From NCBI RefSeq assembly GCF_001705435.1, contig NZ_MDEN01000058.1, positions 124,001 through 188,000 of the forward strand: a DNA stretch of 64,000 nucleotides. The letters are read 5' to 3'. Below are positions 21,233-30,827 of this stretch, piece after piece (position 1 is the stretch's first letter; each line of letters starts with the position of its first letter). The stretch is from Pseudomonas graminis. Its GTDB lineage: Bacteria > Pseudomonadota > Gammaproteobacteria > Pseudomonadales > Pseudomonadaceae. Under the pieces are notes generated by a model. It was not told the origin of the DNA, ran no database searches, and saw nothing but the letters and a program-made list of their open reading frames with translations. The translations under genes were made by a program, and so were the position numbers.

Positions 21233-22096
21233 ATGAAACAGCGTCTGTTTATCCTTTTCCAGTATCTGCTTCCCCACCATCTGCTGTCGCAACTGGCGGG
21301 CTGCGTGGCCGAATGTCGCGTGCGCTGGTTCAAGAACGCTTTCACCCAGTGGTTCGCGCGCCGCTATCAGGTCGACATGTCCCAGGCTCAGGTCGAGGAC
21401 ATCACCGGGTACGCGCACTTCAATGACTTCTTCACCCGCGCCCTCAAGCCGGGCGCGCGTCCACTGGACCCAGCCCCGGGCGCGATTCTTTCCCCTGCCG
21501 ACGGCGCGGTCAGTCAACTGGGCCCAATCGAACACGGCCGGATTTTCCAGGCCAAAGGCCACAGCTACAGCGTGCTTGAACTGCTGGGCGGCGATGCGCG
21601 CCTGTCCGCGCCCTTCATGGGTGGCGAGTTCGCGACCGTTTACCTGTCGCCGAAGGACTATCACCGCGTTCACATGCCGCTCGCCGGCACCCTGCGCGAA
21701 ATGGTTTACGTACCGGGCCGGCTGTTCTCGGTGAACCAGACGACGGCGGAAAACGTGCCGGAGCTGTTCGCCCGTAACGAGCGCGTTGTTTGCCTCTTCG
21801 ATACCGAGCGCGGTCCGATGGCCGTCGTGCTGGTGGGCGCCATGATCGTCGCCTCGATCGAAACCGTCTGGGCAGGTCTGGTGACGCCGCCCAAGCGCGA
21901 GCTCAAGACTTTCCGTTACGACGAAGCCGCGCGCGCCCCCATTCATCTGGAAAAAGGCGCCGAGCTGGGTCGGTTCAAGCTGGGCTCCACGGCCATCGTG
22001 CTGTTTGGCCCGAATCAGGTGAAATGGTCCGAAACGCTGGCGGCCGGTTCGCCGGTGCAAATGGGTCAGGGCCTCGCTTTGCCATTGCAGGCCTGA
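21233..22096 (+). CDS. psd: Phosphatidylserine decarboxylase proenzyme
   Basis: Psd converts phosphatidylserine to phosphatidylethanolamine at the inner membrane. The 287-residue proenzyme starts [20 protein letters not shown] with AGGAA upstream; the in-frame extension of 32 codons overlaps the rhdA end and is rejected. The self-cleavage site LGST lies near residue 250 ([12 protein letters not shown]) and would generate the pyruvoyl alpha chain. [16 protein letters not shown] residues ([13 protein letters not shown]) are present. Confidence 0.96.
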   Translation: MKQRLFILFQYLLPHHLLSQLAGCVAECRVRWFKNAFTQWFARRYQVDMSQAQVEDITGYAHFNDFFTRALKPGARPLDPAPGAILSPADGAVSQLGPIEHGRIFQAKGHSYSVLELLGGDARLSAPFMGGEFATVYLSPKDYHRVHMPLAGTLREMVYVPGRLFSVNQTTAENVPELFARNERVVCLFDTERGPMAVVLVGAMIVASIETVWAGLVTPPKRELKTFRYDEAARAPIHLEKGAELGRFKLGSTAIVLFGPNQVKWSETLAAGSPVQMGQGLALPLQA

Positions 22097-22380
22097 TTCT
22101 TGCGTAAGCTAGTCCCCTGAGAGCGCGATGCTGTTTTTCTGGCGCTAACGGCACCAAGGCGTCGCGCAGCATTACGCTTCGTCAGGGATGGTTGAGCCAG
22201 GCCGCATGACCCTGGGCCCAGGCTGCGACGTTGCAGGATGCTGCTAGAGTCCAGTTGTCAGCGCTGTAGGAAACGTCGCTGTCAATGGACGTAAACGTGC
22301 TCTTTTCGCCCGGCGAGGGTGCTTGCCCCGGAGTTGGACGCCGCCGTTCAGGCCTGTAGTTGTCGGAGTTTGCCTGTCAC

Positions 22381-24165
22381 ATGAGTAATTTAAGTCTCCC
22401 ACTGTTGTTGCGCGCACCTGTGCCGACGCAGTCGAGCCTGTCGTTCTGTGACGCGACGCCCAAAGACATGAAGCGCTGGATCGCCACCCTGCCCAAGGCC
22501 AATCTCGGCGAAATGGCGCGCCAGCTCTATCAGGGGCTGGGCGAGCTGAACCAGTTGCTCACCCCAAGCGACAACCGCATGCAGCTCCTCGAATTGCTTC
22601 GCCCGGAAGTCTTTTTCGTGTGCAAGCATCTGGAGCGTCACTTCCTGAACCAGTCAGTTGTTCTCGAAGAGCGTCCGCGCAAGGTTGCCAACCTGTGCCA
22701 GGCCCTGCAAAACCACTTGGCGATTGGTTACAAACAGATCATCGCGCGGGTCGCGGTCAAGCTCGGAAAAGACCGCATCGGCCTGCTGACCACCGCCCTT
22801 CAGCGCGCGCTCAGCTGCCTGAACGGCCCGCTTATCCGCGCCAACCAACTTTACTGCCCAGTGCAGGACGGCTTGTGGCTGGAGATGCATCAGATTTATC
22901 AGATCGCCCGCCAGCATCAATTGCAGAACGTGCCGGTTGCCGACAGCCTCGCCCACAACACTCAGGCGATGAGCGTTGAACAGACGTACATCGTTGCGCT
23001 GCTGATGGGGTGTTCGCGCTGCAATCAGATGCGCCAGCACAACATCGGCAAACTCGCCGAAGCGCTGGATGCGTGGAGCGCGATGGTCACCCTGCAGCAG
23101 CCGCTGGACAGCAACAGCCTGTACGCGGTGTCTCCAGCTGCGGACACAGCGCCACGCTATGCCGCACTGTACGACGAAGATCAGCGGCCAAATTTGCTCG
23201 GCATCGACCCCCGTGGTTTGTCGGCTGCCCTGGAGCGCTACACCGAAACACCGGTTGAAGAACGTTCGAAGTCGGCCCTGAAAGTGCCGGCGGGTTTGTC
23301 CATCGACGTCCTGCAGCACCTGGCAGCCGCGTGGGGCGACGTGTCGGAACGTGCGTTTCAGCGCACCCCGGGGCAAGGCACCCTGACCGTCTGCGTGGGC
23401 ATGAGCGCTCTGCATTATTATGTCGGCGGTCAGCAGTCCTTCAGCGACCTGCTGCAAATGTCGACGCTGTCCAGAGTCGTCGACTACACGCTGCAGCCTT
23501 TGAAGCCGGTCAAGCATGATCCGTGGGCGCAGACTGCAGACGCGCAACGCGATGGCACCTCGAACAGCATGCTGCCGTTCGAGGAAATCGAATACAAACG
23601 TGACGACGCTGAAACCAATGCGGCGTCCGACGGGCAAAAGAGCTTCCCCACATACGCGCTGCACATTGTCAATCACAGCCCGGGCGGCTACTGCCTGGCC
23701 TGGCCGAAAGAAGTGCCGGACCAGTTGCAGGCCGGCGAGATGATTGGCATCCAGGACCACGGTCACGGCTGGAGCATCGCAGTAGTGCGCTGGGTGCGGC
23801 AGGTTCGTGGCGGTGGCATGCAGATGGGCGTGGAACTGATTGCGCCCTTTGCCCAGGCGTGCGGCATGCAGCTCACGCGCGCCGAACAGAGCAGTCAGTT
23901 TCTGCGCGCCCTGCTGCTGCCGGAAGTTCGTGCGATTGACGTACCCGCGACGGTCATCGCTCCGCGCCTGCCGTTCGAGGACGGTTCCAAGGTGCTGATC
24001 AATACCAGCGGCGAACAGCGACGCGCGAGCCTGAGCAATCGTCGGGCGACGACGGGCAGCTACAACCAGTTTGAATATCAGATTCTTGAAGGACCGAAAA
24101 AGGCTGCGACGCCAGACGACGACGGCCCGGAGCAGGAATTCGACTCGCTGTGGACAGTGCTCTGA
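22381..24165 (+). CDS. PilZ-like domain protein, unassigned (PA4958 type)
   Basis: This is a 594-residue cytoplasmic protein. Residues 1 to about 400 are helical with no recognised family; the stretch from about 428 to 510 (HIVNHSPGGYCLAW to GVELIAP) resembles a PilZ-like beta-barrel with N-S-P-G-G in place of the classical D-x-S-x-x-G. I do not see a clear RxxxR motif, so cyclic-di-GMP binding is unproven. The ATG at 22381 is preferred over an upstream TTG, though its GGAG is 12 bases away. By position it matches the gene beside fimX in P. aeruginosa, but no fimX follows here. The 284-bp spacer before it shows no gene. Confidence 0.6.
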   Translation: MSNLSLPLLLRAPVPTQSSLSFCDATPKDMKRWIATLPKANLGEMARQLYQGLGELNQLLTPSDNRMQLLELLRPEVFFVCKHLERHFLNQSVVLEERPRKVANLCQALQNHLAIGYKQIIARVAVKLGKDRIGLLTTALQRALSCLNGPLIRANQLYCPVQDGLWLEMHQIYQIARQHQLQNVPVADSLAHNTQAMSVEQTYIVALLMGCSRCNQMRQHNIGKLAEALDAWSAMVTLQQPLDSNSLYAVSPAADTAPRYAALYDEDQRPNLLGIDPRGLSAALERYTETPVEERSKSALKVPAGLSIDVLQHLAAAWGDVSERAFQRTPGQGTLTVCVGMSALHYYVGGQQSFSDLLQMSTLSRVVDYTLQPLKPVKHDPWAQTADAQRDGTSNSMLPFEEIEYKRDDAETNAASDGQKSFPTYALHIVNHSPGGYCLAWPKEVPDQLQAGEMIGIQDHGHGWSIAVVRWVRQVRGGGMQMGVELIAPFAQACGMQLTRAEQSSQFLRALLLPEVRAIDVPATVIAPRLPFEDGSKVLINTSGEQRRASLSNRRATTGSYNQFEYQILEGPKKAATPDDDGPEQEFDSLWTVL

Positions 24166-24171
24166 GCCATC

Positions 24172-24194
24172 GAGGCATCCGTTGCAGATGCCTC
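24172..24194. terminator. Hairpin between convergent genes
   Basis: Perfect 8-bp arms GAGGCATC/GATGCCTC with a 7-base loop lie in the 43-bp gap between the PilZ-like gene and serB. There is no T-run on either strand, so it may be a weak or factor-assisted terminator. Confidence 0.45.
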
Positions 24195-24208
24195 AACGTC
24201 CATGCGTG

Positions 24209-25426
24209 TTAAGCGCTGCGCCCTTCCCGGTCGCGGAACCCCAGCAAATACAGCACGCCATCCAGTCCCAGCGTCGAGATGGCCTGCTTCGCCGACTGCT
24301 TGACCAGCGGCTTGGCGCGGAACGCCACACCCAGGCCGGCGATGGCGAGCATCGGCAAGTCGTTGGCGCCGTCGCCCACTGCAATGGTCTGCTCCAGACT
24401 CAACCCTTCCTTGCTGGCGAGTTCGCGCAGCAGATCAGCCTTGCGTTGGGCGTCGACGATTGGCTCGATCGCGTTACCCGTGCACTTGCCGTCCACCACT
24501 TCCAGCTCGTTGGCGAAGATGTAGTCAATGCCCAGTTTGGCCTGCAGCTGACGCGCAAAATACGTGAAGCCGCCCGACAGGATCGCCGTCTTGTAGCCCA
24601 GCCGCTTGAGTTCGGCAAACAGCGTTTCAGCGCCTTCCGTCAAACGCAGCGAAGCGCCGATCTCATCCAGCACCTTCACATCCAGGCCTTGAAGCAGCGC
24701 AAGCCGCTCTTTGAAGCTGGCACGGAAGTCCAGTTCGCCACGCATGGCGCGCTCGGTGATCTCCGACACGCGCTCGCCGACGCCGTGGGCTTTGGCCAAT
24801 TCGTCGATGACCTCGGCTTCGATCAGCGTGGAGTCCATGTCGAACACGGCCAGACGACGGTTGCGGCGGAACAGTGAGTCCTGCTGGAACGCGATATCGA
24901 CGTTCAGCTCTTGGGCAACATGGAGGAATTCAGCCTGCATCTGCTGAGGATCGACCGGCTCGCCCCGCACGGAAAACTCGATGCAGCCTTTACTCTTCTC
25001 GGTGGGCATGTCGAGCGGCATGCGCCCGGAAAGGCGATCGATGCGGTCGATGTTCAAGCCATATTTGGCAGTGATCGCACTGACCGTTTGCAGCTGCTCG
25101 GCGGTGACCTTGCGCGTCAGCAGCGTCACGATGTGCCGCGCCTTGCCCTGACCGTCGACCCAGTGCTGATAGTCAGCTTCGGACACGTCAGTGAAACGCA
25201 CGTGCTGCCCCAACTGGTCGACTGTCGCCTGCACGTTCTGGCGCACGGCCGCGCCTGCTTCTGTGTCGGGAATCTCGACCAGAAGGCCGAACGACAGCGC
25301 GTCGTGAATCACCGCCTGACCGATGTCGAGAATGTTCACGCCGCCTTGGGCCAGCACACCGGTGATGGCCGCAGTGAGGCCCGGACGGTCTTCACCGGTG
25401 ATGTTTATCAGGACGATTTCGCGCAA
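24209..25426 (-). CDS. serB: Phosphoserine phosphatase SerB
   Basis: SerB carries out the last step of serine biosynthesis, hydrolysing O-phosphoserine. The 405-residue product has two N-terminal ACT-like domains (residues 1-180; IVLINITGEDRPGLTAAI) and a C-terminal HAD domain with nucleophile Asp196 in FDMDST, ILSGGFTYF and VGDGANDLPML. The start is TTG with a GGGGG stretch 7 bases upstream; no in-frame ATG is nearer. It is divergent from the Smp-like gene, as serB and smp are neighbours in E. coli as well. Confidence 0.95.
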   Translation of the reverse strand: MREIVLINITGEDRPGLTAAITGVLAQGGVNILDIGQAVIHDALSFGLLVEIPDTEAGAAVRQNVQATVDQLGQHVRFTDVSEADYQHWVDGQGKARHIVTLLTRKVTAEQLQTVSAITAKYGLNIDRIDRLSGRMPLDMPTEKSKGCIEFSVRGEPVDPQQMQAEFLHVAQELNVDIAFQQDSLFRRNRRLAVFDMDSTLIEAEVIDELAKAHGVGERVSEITERAMRGELDFRASFKERLALLQGLDVKVLDEIGASLRLTEGAETLFAELKRLGYKTAILSGGFTYFARQLQAKLGIDYIFANELEVVDGKCTGNAIEPIVDAQRKADLLRELASKEGLSLEQTIAVGDGANDLPMLAIAGLGVAFRAKPLVKQSAKQAISTLGLDGVLYLLGFRDREGRSA

Positions 25427-25496
25427 GGCGCACCCCCGCAGTTGAAAAAAACCGCATTCTACGCACTTTCAGTGACCGCCGGGCACAGCCAGCGCT

Positions 25497-25524
25497 TTGC
25501 CGCCACAGGGTCGCTCGCTATACT
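25497..25524 (+). promoter_or_regulatory. Sigma-70 type promoter for the Smp-like gene
   Basis: TTGCCG (25497-25502), a 16-base spacer and TATACT (25519-25524) lie about 33 bases before the GTG start, inside the serB divergent gap. The match is 4 of 6 at -35 and 5 of 6 at -10. Confidence 0.5.
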
Positions 25525-25556
25525 GCGCCCCAACTTCACCAAGAGAGCCGTGCTCA

Positions 25557-27086
25557 GTGAACCGGCCCACGCCTGTAAAAACCGATAATTTCTTCGTGCT
25601 GATCTTCCGGGCATTGCGTCATCGACGTGTACCGATTGCTTTGCGTATTGCCAGCCACAACGTGATCCTCGTCGCGCTGGCTCTGGTGATCTACGCCTGC
25701 GTCATGGGTTTGCAATTCAAGCAAGCCATGCACGAGCAGGCTGACGCACTGGGGCAAGCCCTGACCACGCAGACCGCCACGTCCGCCACCGAACTGCTGG
25801 TGTCCAACGACATCCTCAGCCTCAATGTGCTGCTGGGCAACTTGGTGAAAAACCCGCTGGTGGCCCACGCGGCTATCTATAGCCCCGACAACCGCATCCT
25901 TGCCGAAGCCGGGCAGCGTCCGAAAAACGGCTTGCTGGGCGAGGCTGAAGGTCTCTACGAGATCAAGATCACCTTTCAGGACGTGGTCGCCGGCACGCTG
26001 CGCATTAGCCTGGACATGGCGCAGTTCCAACAGCCGCTGACCATCAGCTTGCAGAGCATGGCGATTCTGGCCGGTATCCTGCTGGCACTCGCGTTGGCCT
26101 TGAGCCTGCGCCTTGGGCGGCATATTTCCACGCCAATGCTGCAACTGCGCATGTGGTTGCGCTACATCGATCCGTACACGCCGGCCACTGATCGTCAGGA
26201 TGAGATCGGCGATCTGGCGCGTCAGTTGAAGACTTCGTACGCGCCGCCAGAACCGGAACCGGCGCCCATTCCCGAGCCTGCACAGGTCGAGGACGAGGAA
26301 GACGCTTCGCCGGAGTTCGACAGCAGCGACCTGAGCGACCCTGACTTCGACGACACACCCAAACCCCGCGCCACAGTGATTCCGGCACGACGTATCGCTG
26401 CCGAGGAAGATGAAGAAGATGAGGAGGATCCGTTTGCGGACCTTCGTGATCACTCTCCCGCCACGCCAAAACCCGCCCCGCGTCCGATCCTTCCGGTCGT
26501 GCCATCGCAACCGCAATACAGCGCCGTGCTGGCGGTACAGCTGGGTTCACAGGAGCAGTTGCGCCGTCTGCCGCGAACGCGCCTGACCGAGCTGCTCGAG
26601 CGCTACCGAGACTGCATCGATCAGGCCGCTTCGCTCTACGACAGCGAGCTACACACCCTGAACGACGGCAGTTCGCTGATGGTTTTCAGCACCCAGGACA
26701 GCGGCGATGACTACCTGACCAATGCGATCTGCTGCGGCGAGTTGCTGCGTGCGTTGAGCCATGCGTTGCAGATCGAGGTCGCCGACAGCGGGATCACCCT
26801 GCAACTGCAGCTGGGCCTGACGCTGGGCGAAGGCCTGCATGGCATGAACCAGATCGATCTGCTGCTGACCGAAACCGCGCAGGACGCCTTGGCGCTGTCG
26901 CAGCACAGCCGCAATCTGCTGCTGGTGGAGCGCAAGATCAGCGAAGACGGGACCATCCGCCAGCGTGCGCGTATTCGCCCGATTGCGAGCCCTGAAGGTG
27001 CCAGCTGTGTGGAGCGTCTGATGGAGCCGTATCCATCGATGCTGGAGCGCCAACTGGCGCGCATGCACGAGGCACGCAAGGCCTAA
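25557..27086 (+). CDS. Smp/YtjB (AhpA)-like membrane protein, long form
   Basis: This is a 509-residue inner-membrane protein. It has two predicted membrane helices (about residues 30-50, NVILVALALVIYACVMGLQ, and 165-185, MAILAGILLALALALSLRLG) enclosing a periplasmic sensor-like loop, then a HAMP-like segment. A very acidic disordered linker (EDEEDEEDPFADL) leads to a C-terminal domain of about 190 residues that resembles, weakly, a degenerate class III cyclase fold. The GTG at 25557 (then NRPTPVKTDNFF) is chosen because the family starts there. E. coli Smp, also beside serB, is only about 214 residues, so the C-terminal part is an addition. Role unknown. Confidence 0.7.
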   Translation: MNRPTPVKTDNFFVLIFRALRHRRVPIALRIASHNVILVALALVIYACVMGLQFKQAMHEQADALGQALTTQTATSATELLVSNDILSLNVLLGNLVKNPLVAHAAIYSPDNRILAEAGQRPKNGLLGEAEGLYEIKITFQDVVAGTLRISLDMAQFQQPLTISLQSMAILAGILLALALALSLRLGRHISTPMLQLRMWLRYIDPYTPATDRQDEIGDLARQLKTSYAPPEPEPAPIPEPAQVEDEEDASPEFDSSDLSDPDFDDTPKPRATVIPARRIAAEEDEEDEEDPFADLRDHSPATPKPAPRPILPVVPSQPQYSAVLAVQLGSQEQLRRLPRTRLTELLERYRDCIDQAASLYDSELHTLNDGSSLMVFSTQDSGDDYLTNAICCGELLRALSHALQIEVADSGITLQLQLGLTLGEGLHGMNQIDLLLTETAQDALALSQHSRNLLLVERKISEDGTIRQRARIRPIASPEGASCVERLMEPYPSMLERQLARMHEARKA

Positions 27087-27093
27087 GCGTCAC

Positions 27094-27131
27094 CCACAAA
27101 AAAGCCCGCATCGCTGCGGGCTTTTTTGTGG
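27094..27131. terminator. Bidirectional terminator, 17-bp perfect stem
   Basis: CCACAAAAAAGCCCGCA and its exact complement enclose a TCGC loop. A- and T-runs are within the stem ends, so it can end both the Smp-like gene (plus) and the PqiC-like gene (minus). Confidence 0.93.
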
Positions 27132-27139
27132 CGCCACTC

Positions 27140-27850
27140 TCAGAAGCGGAACACTTCCAGATCAGTGCGGATGGGTGATGCCATCGGGATCTTCGGCTTG
27201 TCCTGATCAGTGCGGGTTTTCGCCGGCGCCGAGGCCTTTTTGGGCACGTCCGCCACATAGGGCTGACTCGCGATGGGCTTGACCGCGACACTCAGCTTGT
27301 CCGCCAGGCGCTGCAGCAAAATCCCTTGAGCCTTGACCTGCGCAGCTGATGAGCCTGCATGGGGCTCTTCCAGGTGGACCAGCTTGCTGTCGCGCACATT
27401 GCCGCGGCGGTCGAGCAAGCGCCACTGGGCATCCAGTACCGCCGGCTGCTTCTCGCCGGAATCCAGACGGGTGATGGAAAGCACCACCTGCACATCGGGC
27501 GTGAAATTGGCCGCGGCAGGCGCCATCACTACGCGTTGGCTGTCGAGCTTCCAGGCCAGCTGCCGCAGAAGCAGTTGATCGATATCGGCAGACAGGCTGC
27601 CGGCCCAGCGACCGTCGGTGGAGGCCTTGAGGCTGCCATCCGGCTGACGCTGCAGTAATGTTTCACGCTGCAGATAGTCAGCAATCGCCACAGGGCCCAG
27701 CAAGACTGCGACCCCGTTGGTGTGTTTCGGTTGCCCAGGGTCGCCGCTGTCCAGCTGATAGAGCGACGTGGGCTGATGAACGCTGCAACCGGCCAAACCC
27801 AGAACGCCGGTCAACAACAGAACACAGGGAACACGTAGAAAATTCATCAT
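27140..27850 (-). CDS. PqiC/YmbA-like (DUF330) lipoprotein
   Basis: This is a predicted outer-membrane lipoprotein of 236 residues. The signal peptide MMNFLRVPCVLLLTGVLGLAGC ends in a clear lipobox (LAGC). The mature part has the ABC transport auxiliary fold typical of PqiC (SLYQLDSG, GPVAIADYLQRETLLQR, LLRQLAWKL). PqiC normally works with PqiA and PqiB in lipid transport across the envelope, but no pqiAB genes are near. The ATG pair at 27847-27850 is used as the start because the lipobox falls in the right place; the in-frame upstream extension of 31 codons is rejected. The 177-bp spacer to parC holds a hairpin described separately. Confidence 0.8.
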   Translation of the reverse strand: MMNFLRVPCVLLLTGVLGLAGCSVHQPTSLYQLDSGDPGQPKHTNGVAVLLGPVAIADYLQRETLLQRQPDGSLKASTDGRWAGSLSADIDQLLLRQLAWKLDSQRVVMAPAAANFTPDVQVVLSITRLDSGEKQPAVLDAQWRLLDRRGNVRDSKLVHLEEPHAGSSAAQVKAQGILLQRLADKLSVAVKPIASQPYVADVPKKASAPAKTRTDQDKPKIPMASPIRTDLEVFRF

Positions 27851-27982
27851 CCCGTCCAAGTGAACGCCGTGTAACGCGTCCACGCTGTTGAATACTTTGA
27901 AAACATGAAGGCATTCCGCCATAGCGGCGCCGGAGGACGTCATATCATCCGTGAATATGCGCGTTGACTCCAGCGATTCTGC

Positions 27983-28011
27983 GTCGCTCTCGTGACGAAA
28001 CGAAGAGCGAC
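27983..28011. other. Hairpin downstream of parC
   Basis: Perfect 8-bp arms GTCGCTCT/AGAGCGAC flank a 13-base loop that itself contains a short CGT/ACG pair. It lies 17 bases past the parC stop. It lacks a T-run, so it may be an mRNA 3' stem or a terminator that needs Rho. Confidence 0.4.
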
Positions 28012-28027
28012 CGCCGAACCAACCGCC

Positions 28028-30295
28028 TTAGCCAGCGGTTTCTACCAATAGCGCATCGACGCGCTGGAATCCCCGCGGCAGCTTGTTGCCCCGTCGTCCG
28101 CGTTCGCCTTTGTAGTGCTCCAGATCGTCGGGCTTGAGCGACAGATTGCGCTTGCCCGCCTGCAGCACCAGCGTGGCGCCGTCCGGGACGACGGCCAGGT
28201 CGGTCACAAACTCTTCCCGACTGGCAACGCGCTCGCCCGGAATGCCAATGATCTTGTTGCCTTTGCCCTTGCCCAATTGCGGCAGATCGCTGATTTTGAA
28301 CACCAGCAAGCGACCTTCGGTGGTCACGGCGGCGAGCCAGTTGTGCTCACGATCCGGCACCGGACGCGGCAGGATCACCTTGGCCCCGGCCGGCAAGCTC
28401 AACAGCGCCTTGCCTGCTTTGTTCTTGGCCTGCAGGTCTTCACCCTTGACCACGAAACCGTAGCCGGCATCGGACGCAACCACGTACAGCGCGTCATCTT
28501 CGGGCAACAGCACGCATTCGAATGTCGCACCGGGCGGCGGCGTCAGACGACCGGTCAGCGGTTCGCCTTGGCCACGGGCCGATGGCAAGGTGTGCGACGG
28601 CACCGAATAACTGCGACCAGTGGAGTCGATAAACACCGCAAACTGGTTGGAACGACCCGGCGCAAGGGCCTTGAAGCCATCCCCGGCCTTATAAGAGAGC
28701 CCGGTGGCATCGATTTCATGACCTTTGGCGGAACGAACCCAGCCTTTTTCCGACAGCACGACCGTCACTTTCTCGTTCGGCAGCAGATCGTGTTCGGTCA
28801 GGGCTTTGGCTTCGGTGCGCTCGACGATAGGCGAACGACGGTCGTCGCCATAGATTTCGGCATCCTTGATCAGCTCGGTGCGTACCAGTTTCTTCAGCTT
28901 GGCCTCGCTGCCCAACAGGGCTTGCAGCTTGGCTTGTTCCTTGAGCAATTCATCCTGCTCGGCACGCAACTTCATTTCTTCCAGTCGCGCCAACTGACGC
29001 AAACGGGTGTCGAGAATGTAATCGGCCTGGATTTCGCTCAGGGCGAAACGCGCGATCAGCGCGGCTTTCGGGTGCTCCTCGGTGCGGATGATGTGAATCA
29101 CTTCATCCAGATTGAGGTAAGCGATCAACAAACCATCCAACAGGTGCAAGCGACGCTCAACCTTGTCGAGGCGGAATTGCAGGCGACGACGCACGGTCTG
29201 TACCCGGAACTCCAACCACTCGACCAGCAATGCGCGCAGGTTTTTCAGCTGCGGCTTGCCGTCCAGGCCAATGATGTTGATGTTGACCCTGTAGCTCGAC
29301 TCCAGCTCGGTGGTCGCGAACAGGTGCTGCATCAGCGCATCGTGGTCGAAGTTCTTACGGGCGCCCGGGATGATCACGATCCGGCACGGGTTTTCGTGGT
29401 CGGACTCGTCACGCAGGTCAGCGATCTGCGGCGCTTTGGACGGTTTGGCCTGCATCATCGCCGCGATCTGCTCCAGCACCTTGGCACCGGACACCTGATG
29501 TGGCAGCGCGGTAACGATGATGTCGCCGTCTTCGATGTGGTACACGGCGCGCATACGCACCGAGCCCTTGCCGGTTTCGTACATTTTCAGCAGGTCGGCG
29601 CGGGGCGTGATGATTTCCGCTTCGGTCGGGTAGTCCGGGCCCTGAATGTGCTCACAGAGCTGTTCGACCGTGGCTTTCGGCTCATCGAGCAACCGCACGC
29701 AGGCTGTCGCGACCTCCCGCAGGTTGTGCGGCGGTACGTCGGTGGCCATGCCGACAGCGATGCCGGTGGTGCCGTTGAGCAGAATGTTCGGCAAACGCGC
29801 CGGCAACACCAGCGGCTCGTCGAGGGTGCCGTCGAAATTCGGTCCCCAATCCGCCGTGCCCTGGCCCAATTCACTGAGCAGCACTTCGGAGTAACGGGAC
29901 AGACGCGCTTCGGTGTAGCGCATGGCGGCGAACGACTTGGGATCGTCCGGCGCACCCCAGTTACCCTGGCCGTCGACGAGTGTGTAGCGATAGCTGAAGG
30001 GTTGCGCCATCAGCACCATGGCTTCGTAGCAGGCCGAGTCGCCGTGGGGGTGAAACTTGCCGAGCACGTCACCGACGGTACGCGCCGATTTTTTGTGCTT
30101 GGCGTCAGCGTCCAGGCCCAGCTCGCTCATCGCGTAGATGATGCGTCGCTGCACAGGCTTCAGGCCGTCGCCGATGTGCGGCAGCGCCCGGTCCATGATC
30201 ACGTACATGGAATAGTTGAGATAGGCCTGTTCGGTGAAGTCAGCCAGCGATCGGCGTTCTACGCCATCCAGGCTGAGGTCAAGGGAGTCGCTCAT
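28028..30295 (-). CDS. parC: DNA topoisomerase IV subunit A ParC
   Basis: ParC is the strand-cleaving subunit of topoisomerase IV, which unlinks daughter chromosomes. The 755-residue product has the catalytic Tyr127 in [10 protein letters not shown]. The quinolone-determining region reads [12 protein letters not shown] with Ser87 and Glu91, the drug-sensitive residues in P. aeruginosa numbering, so no classical ParC resistance change is present. The C-terminal domain forms degenerate beta-pinwheel blades. The gene ends the parE-to-parC operon. Confidence 0.97.
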   Translation of the reverse strand: MSDSLDLSLDGVERRSLADFTEQAYLNYSMYVIMDRALPHIGDGLKPVQRRIIYAMSELGLDADAKHKKSARTVGDVLGKFHPHGDSACYEAMVLMAQPFSYRYTLVDGQGNWGAPDDPKSFAAMRYTEARLSRYSEVLLSELGQGTADWGPNFDGTLDEPLVLPARLPNILLNGTTGIAVGMATDVPPHNLREVATACVRLLDEPKATVEQLCEHIQGPDYPTEAEIITPRADLLKMYETGKGSVRMRAVYHIEDGDIIVTALPHQVSGAKVLEQIAAMMQAKPSKAPQIADLRDESDHENPCRIVIIPGARKNFDHDALMQHLFATTELESSYRVNINIIGLDGKPQLKNLRALLVEWLEFRVQTVRRRLQFRLDKVERRLHLLDGLLIAYLNLDEVIHIIRTEEHPKAALIARFALSEIQADYILDTRLRQLARLEEMKLRAEQDELLKEQAKLQALLGSEAKLKKLVRTELIKDAEIYGDDRRSPIVERTEAKALTEHDLLPNEKVTVVLSEKGWVRSAKGHEIDATGLSYKAGDGFKALAPGRSNQFAVFIDSTGRSYSVPSHTLPSARGQGEPLTGRLTPPPGATFECVLLPEDDALYVVASDAGYGFVVKGEDLQAKNKAGKALLSLPAGAKVILPRPVPDREHNWLAAVTTEGRLLVFKISDLPQLGKGKGNKIIGIPGERVASREEFVTDLAVVPDGATLVLQAGKRNLSLKPDDLEHYKGERGRRGNKLPRGFQRVDALLVETAG

Positions 30296-30305
30296 GCGGG
30301 CCTCA

Positions 30306-30827
30306 TCATTTTGTCGTCTGGCGCAGCAGCAATGTGCCGCCGCGCTGTGTGAATTCGAGTTGTTTCACGGCGCTCATGCCCAGCAGCACCTGTTCACCGT
30401 CCAGACCGGGCACCACCAGGGCGCGCACGTTGTTCAGGACGATGTCGCCAATCTGTAACCGTTGCAGCGTGGTCCGGAACGCGTCGGTGCGTCCGTTGGC
30501 CGTACTCACCTGCACGCGCTCGCCCCGCTCGAGGCGCAGCGCCTGCGCGACGGTCTCCGGCACGGCGACATTGGTTGCGCCGGTGTCGAGCATGAACTGC
30601 ACGGGACGGGTATTGATCTGCCCGGTCATGACGAAATGGCCGTCACGATTGCCCACCAGCTTCACCTCGACATAGCCGTCTCCATGCTCGGAGGCGACGA
30701 TGGTATTCGGATTTTCCTGACGCTGCTCCCACTCGCCAAAAAACCGCGTCGCCAGAAACAGCGCCGCCGCCCAGGCGATGATCAGCATCAGCCGCCCGGC
30801 GCGTTTGCCGGGGGGTGACTGGGTCAA
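30306..30827 (-). CDS. Membrane-anchored retropepsin-like aspartic protease
   Basis: The 173-residue product has one N-terminal membrane helix ([18 protein letters not shown]) and a periplasmic clan AA domain of the TIGR02281 type with the catalytic motif [13 protein letters not shown] and the second conserved region [22 protein letters not shown] ([12 protein letters not shown]). Single-domain members would act as dimers; substrates are unknown. The start is TTG at 30827, overlapping the upstream stop as TTGA, with GGAG 9 bases upstream; residues encoded before it do not fit the family. It lies inside the topoisomerase IV operon, 10 bp before parC. Confidence 0.8.
   Translation of the reverse strand: MTQSPPGKRAGRLMLIIAWAAALFLATRFFGEWEQRQENPNTIVASEHGDGYVEVKLVGNRDGHFVMTGQINTRPVQFMLDTGATNVAVPETVAQALRLERGERVQVSTANGRTDAFRTTLQRLQIGDIVLNNVRALVVPGLDGEQVLLGMSAVKQLEFTQRGGTLLLRQTTK

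Noticed and set aside
28115..30352. 745-codon open frame antisense to parC
   Set aside because: It mirrors the parC frame across its full length, has no ribosome site or family resemblance, and is expected from high-GC codon bias.
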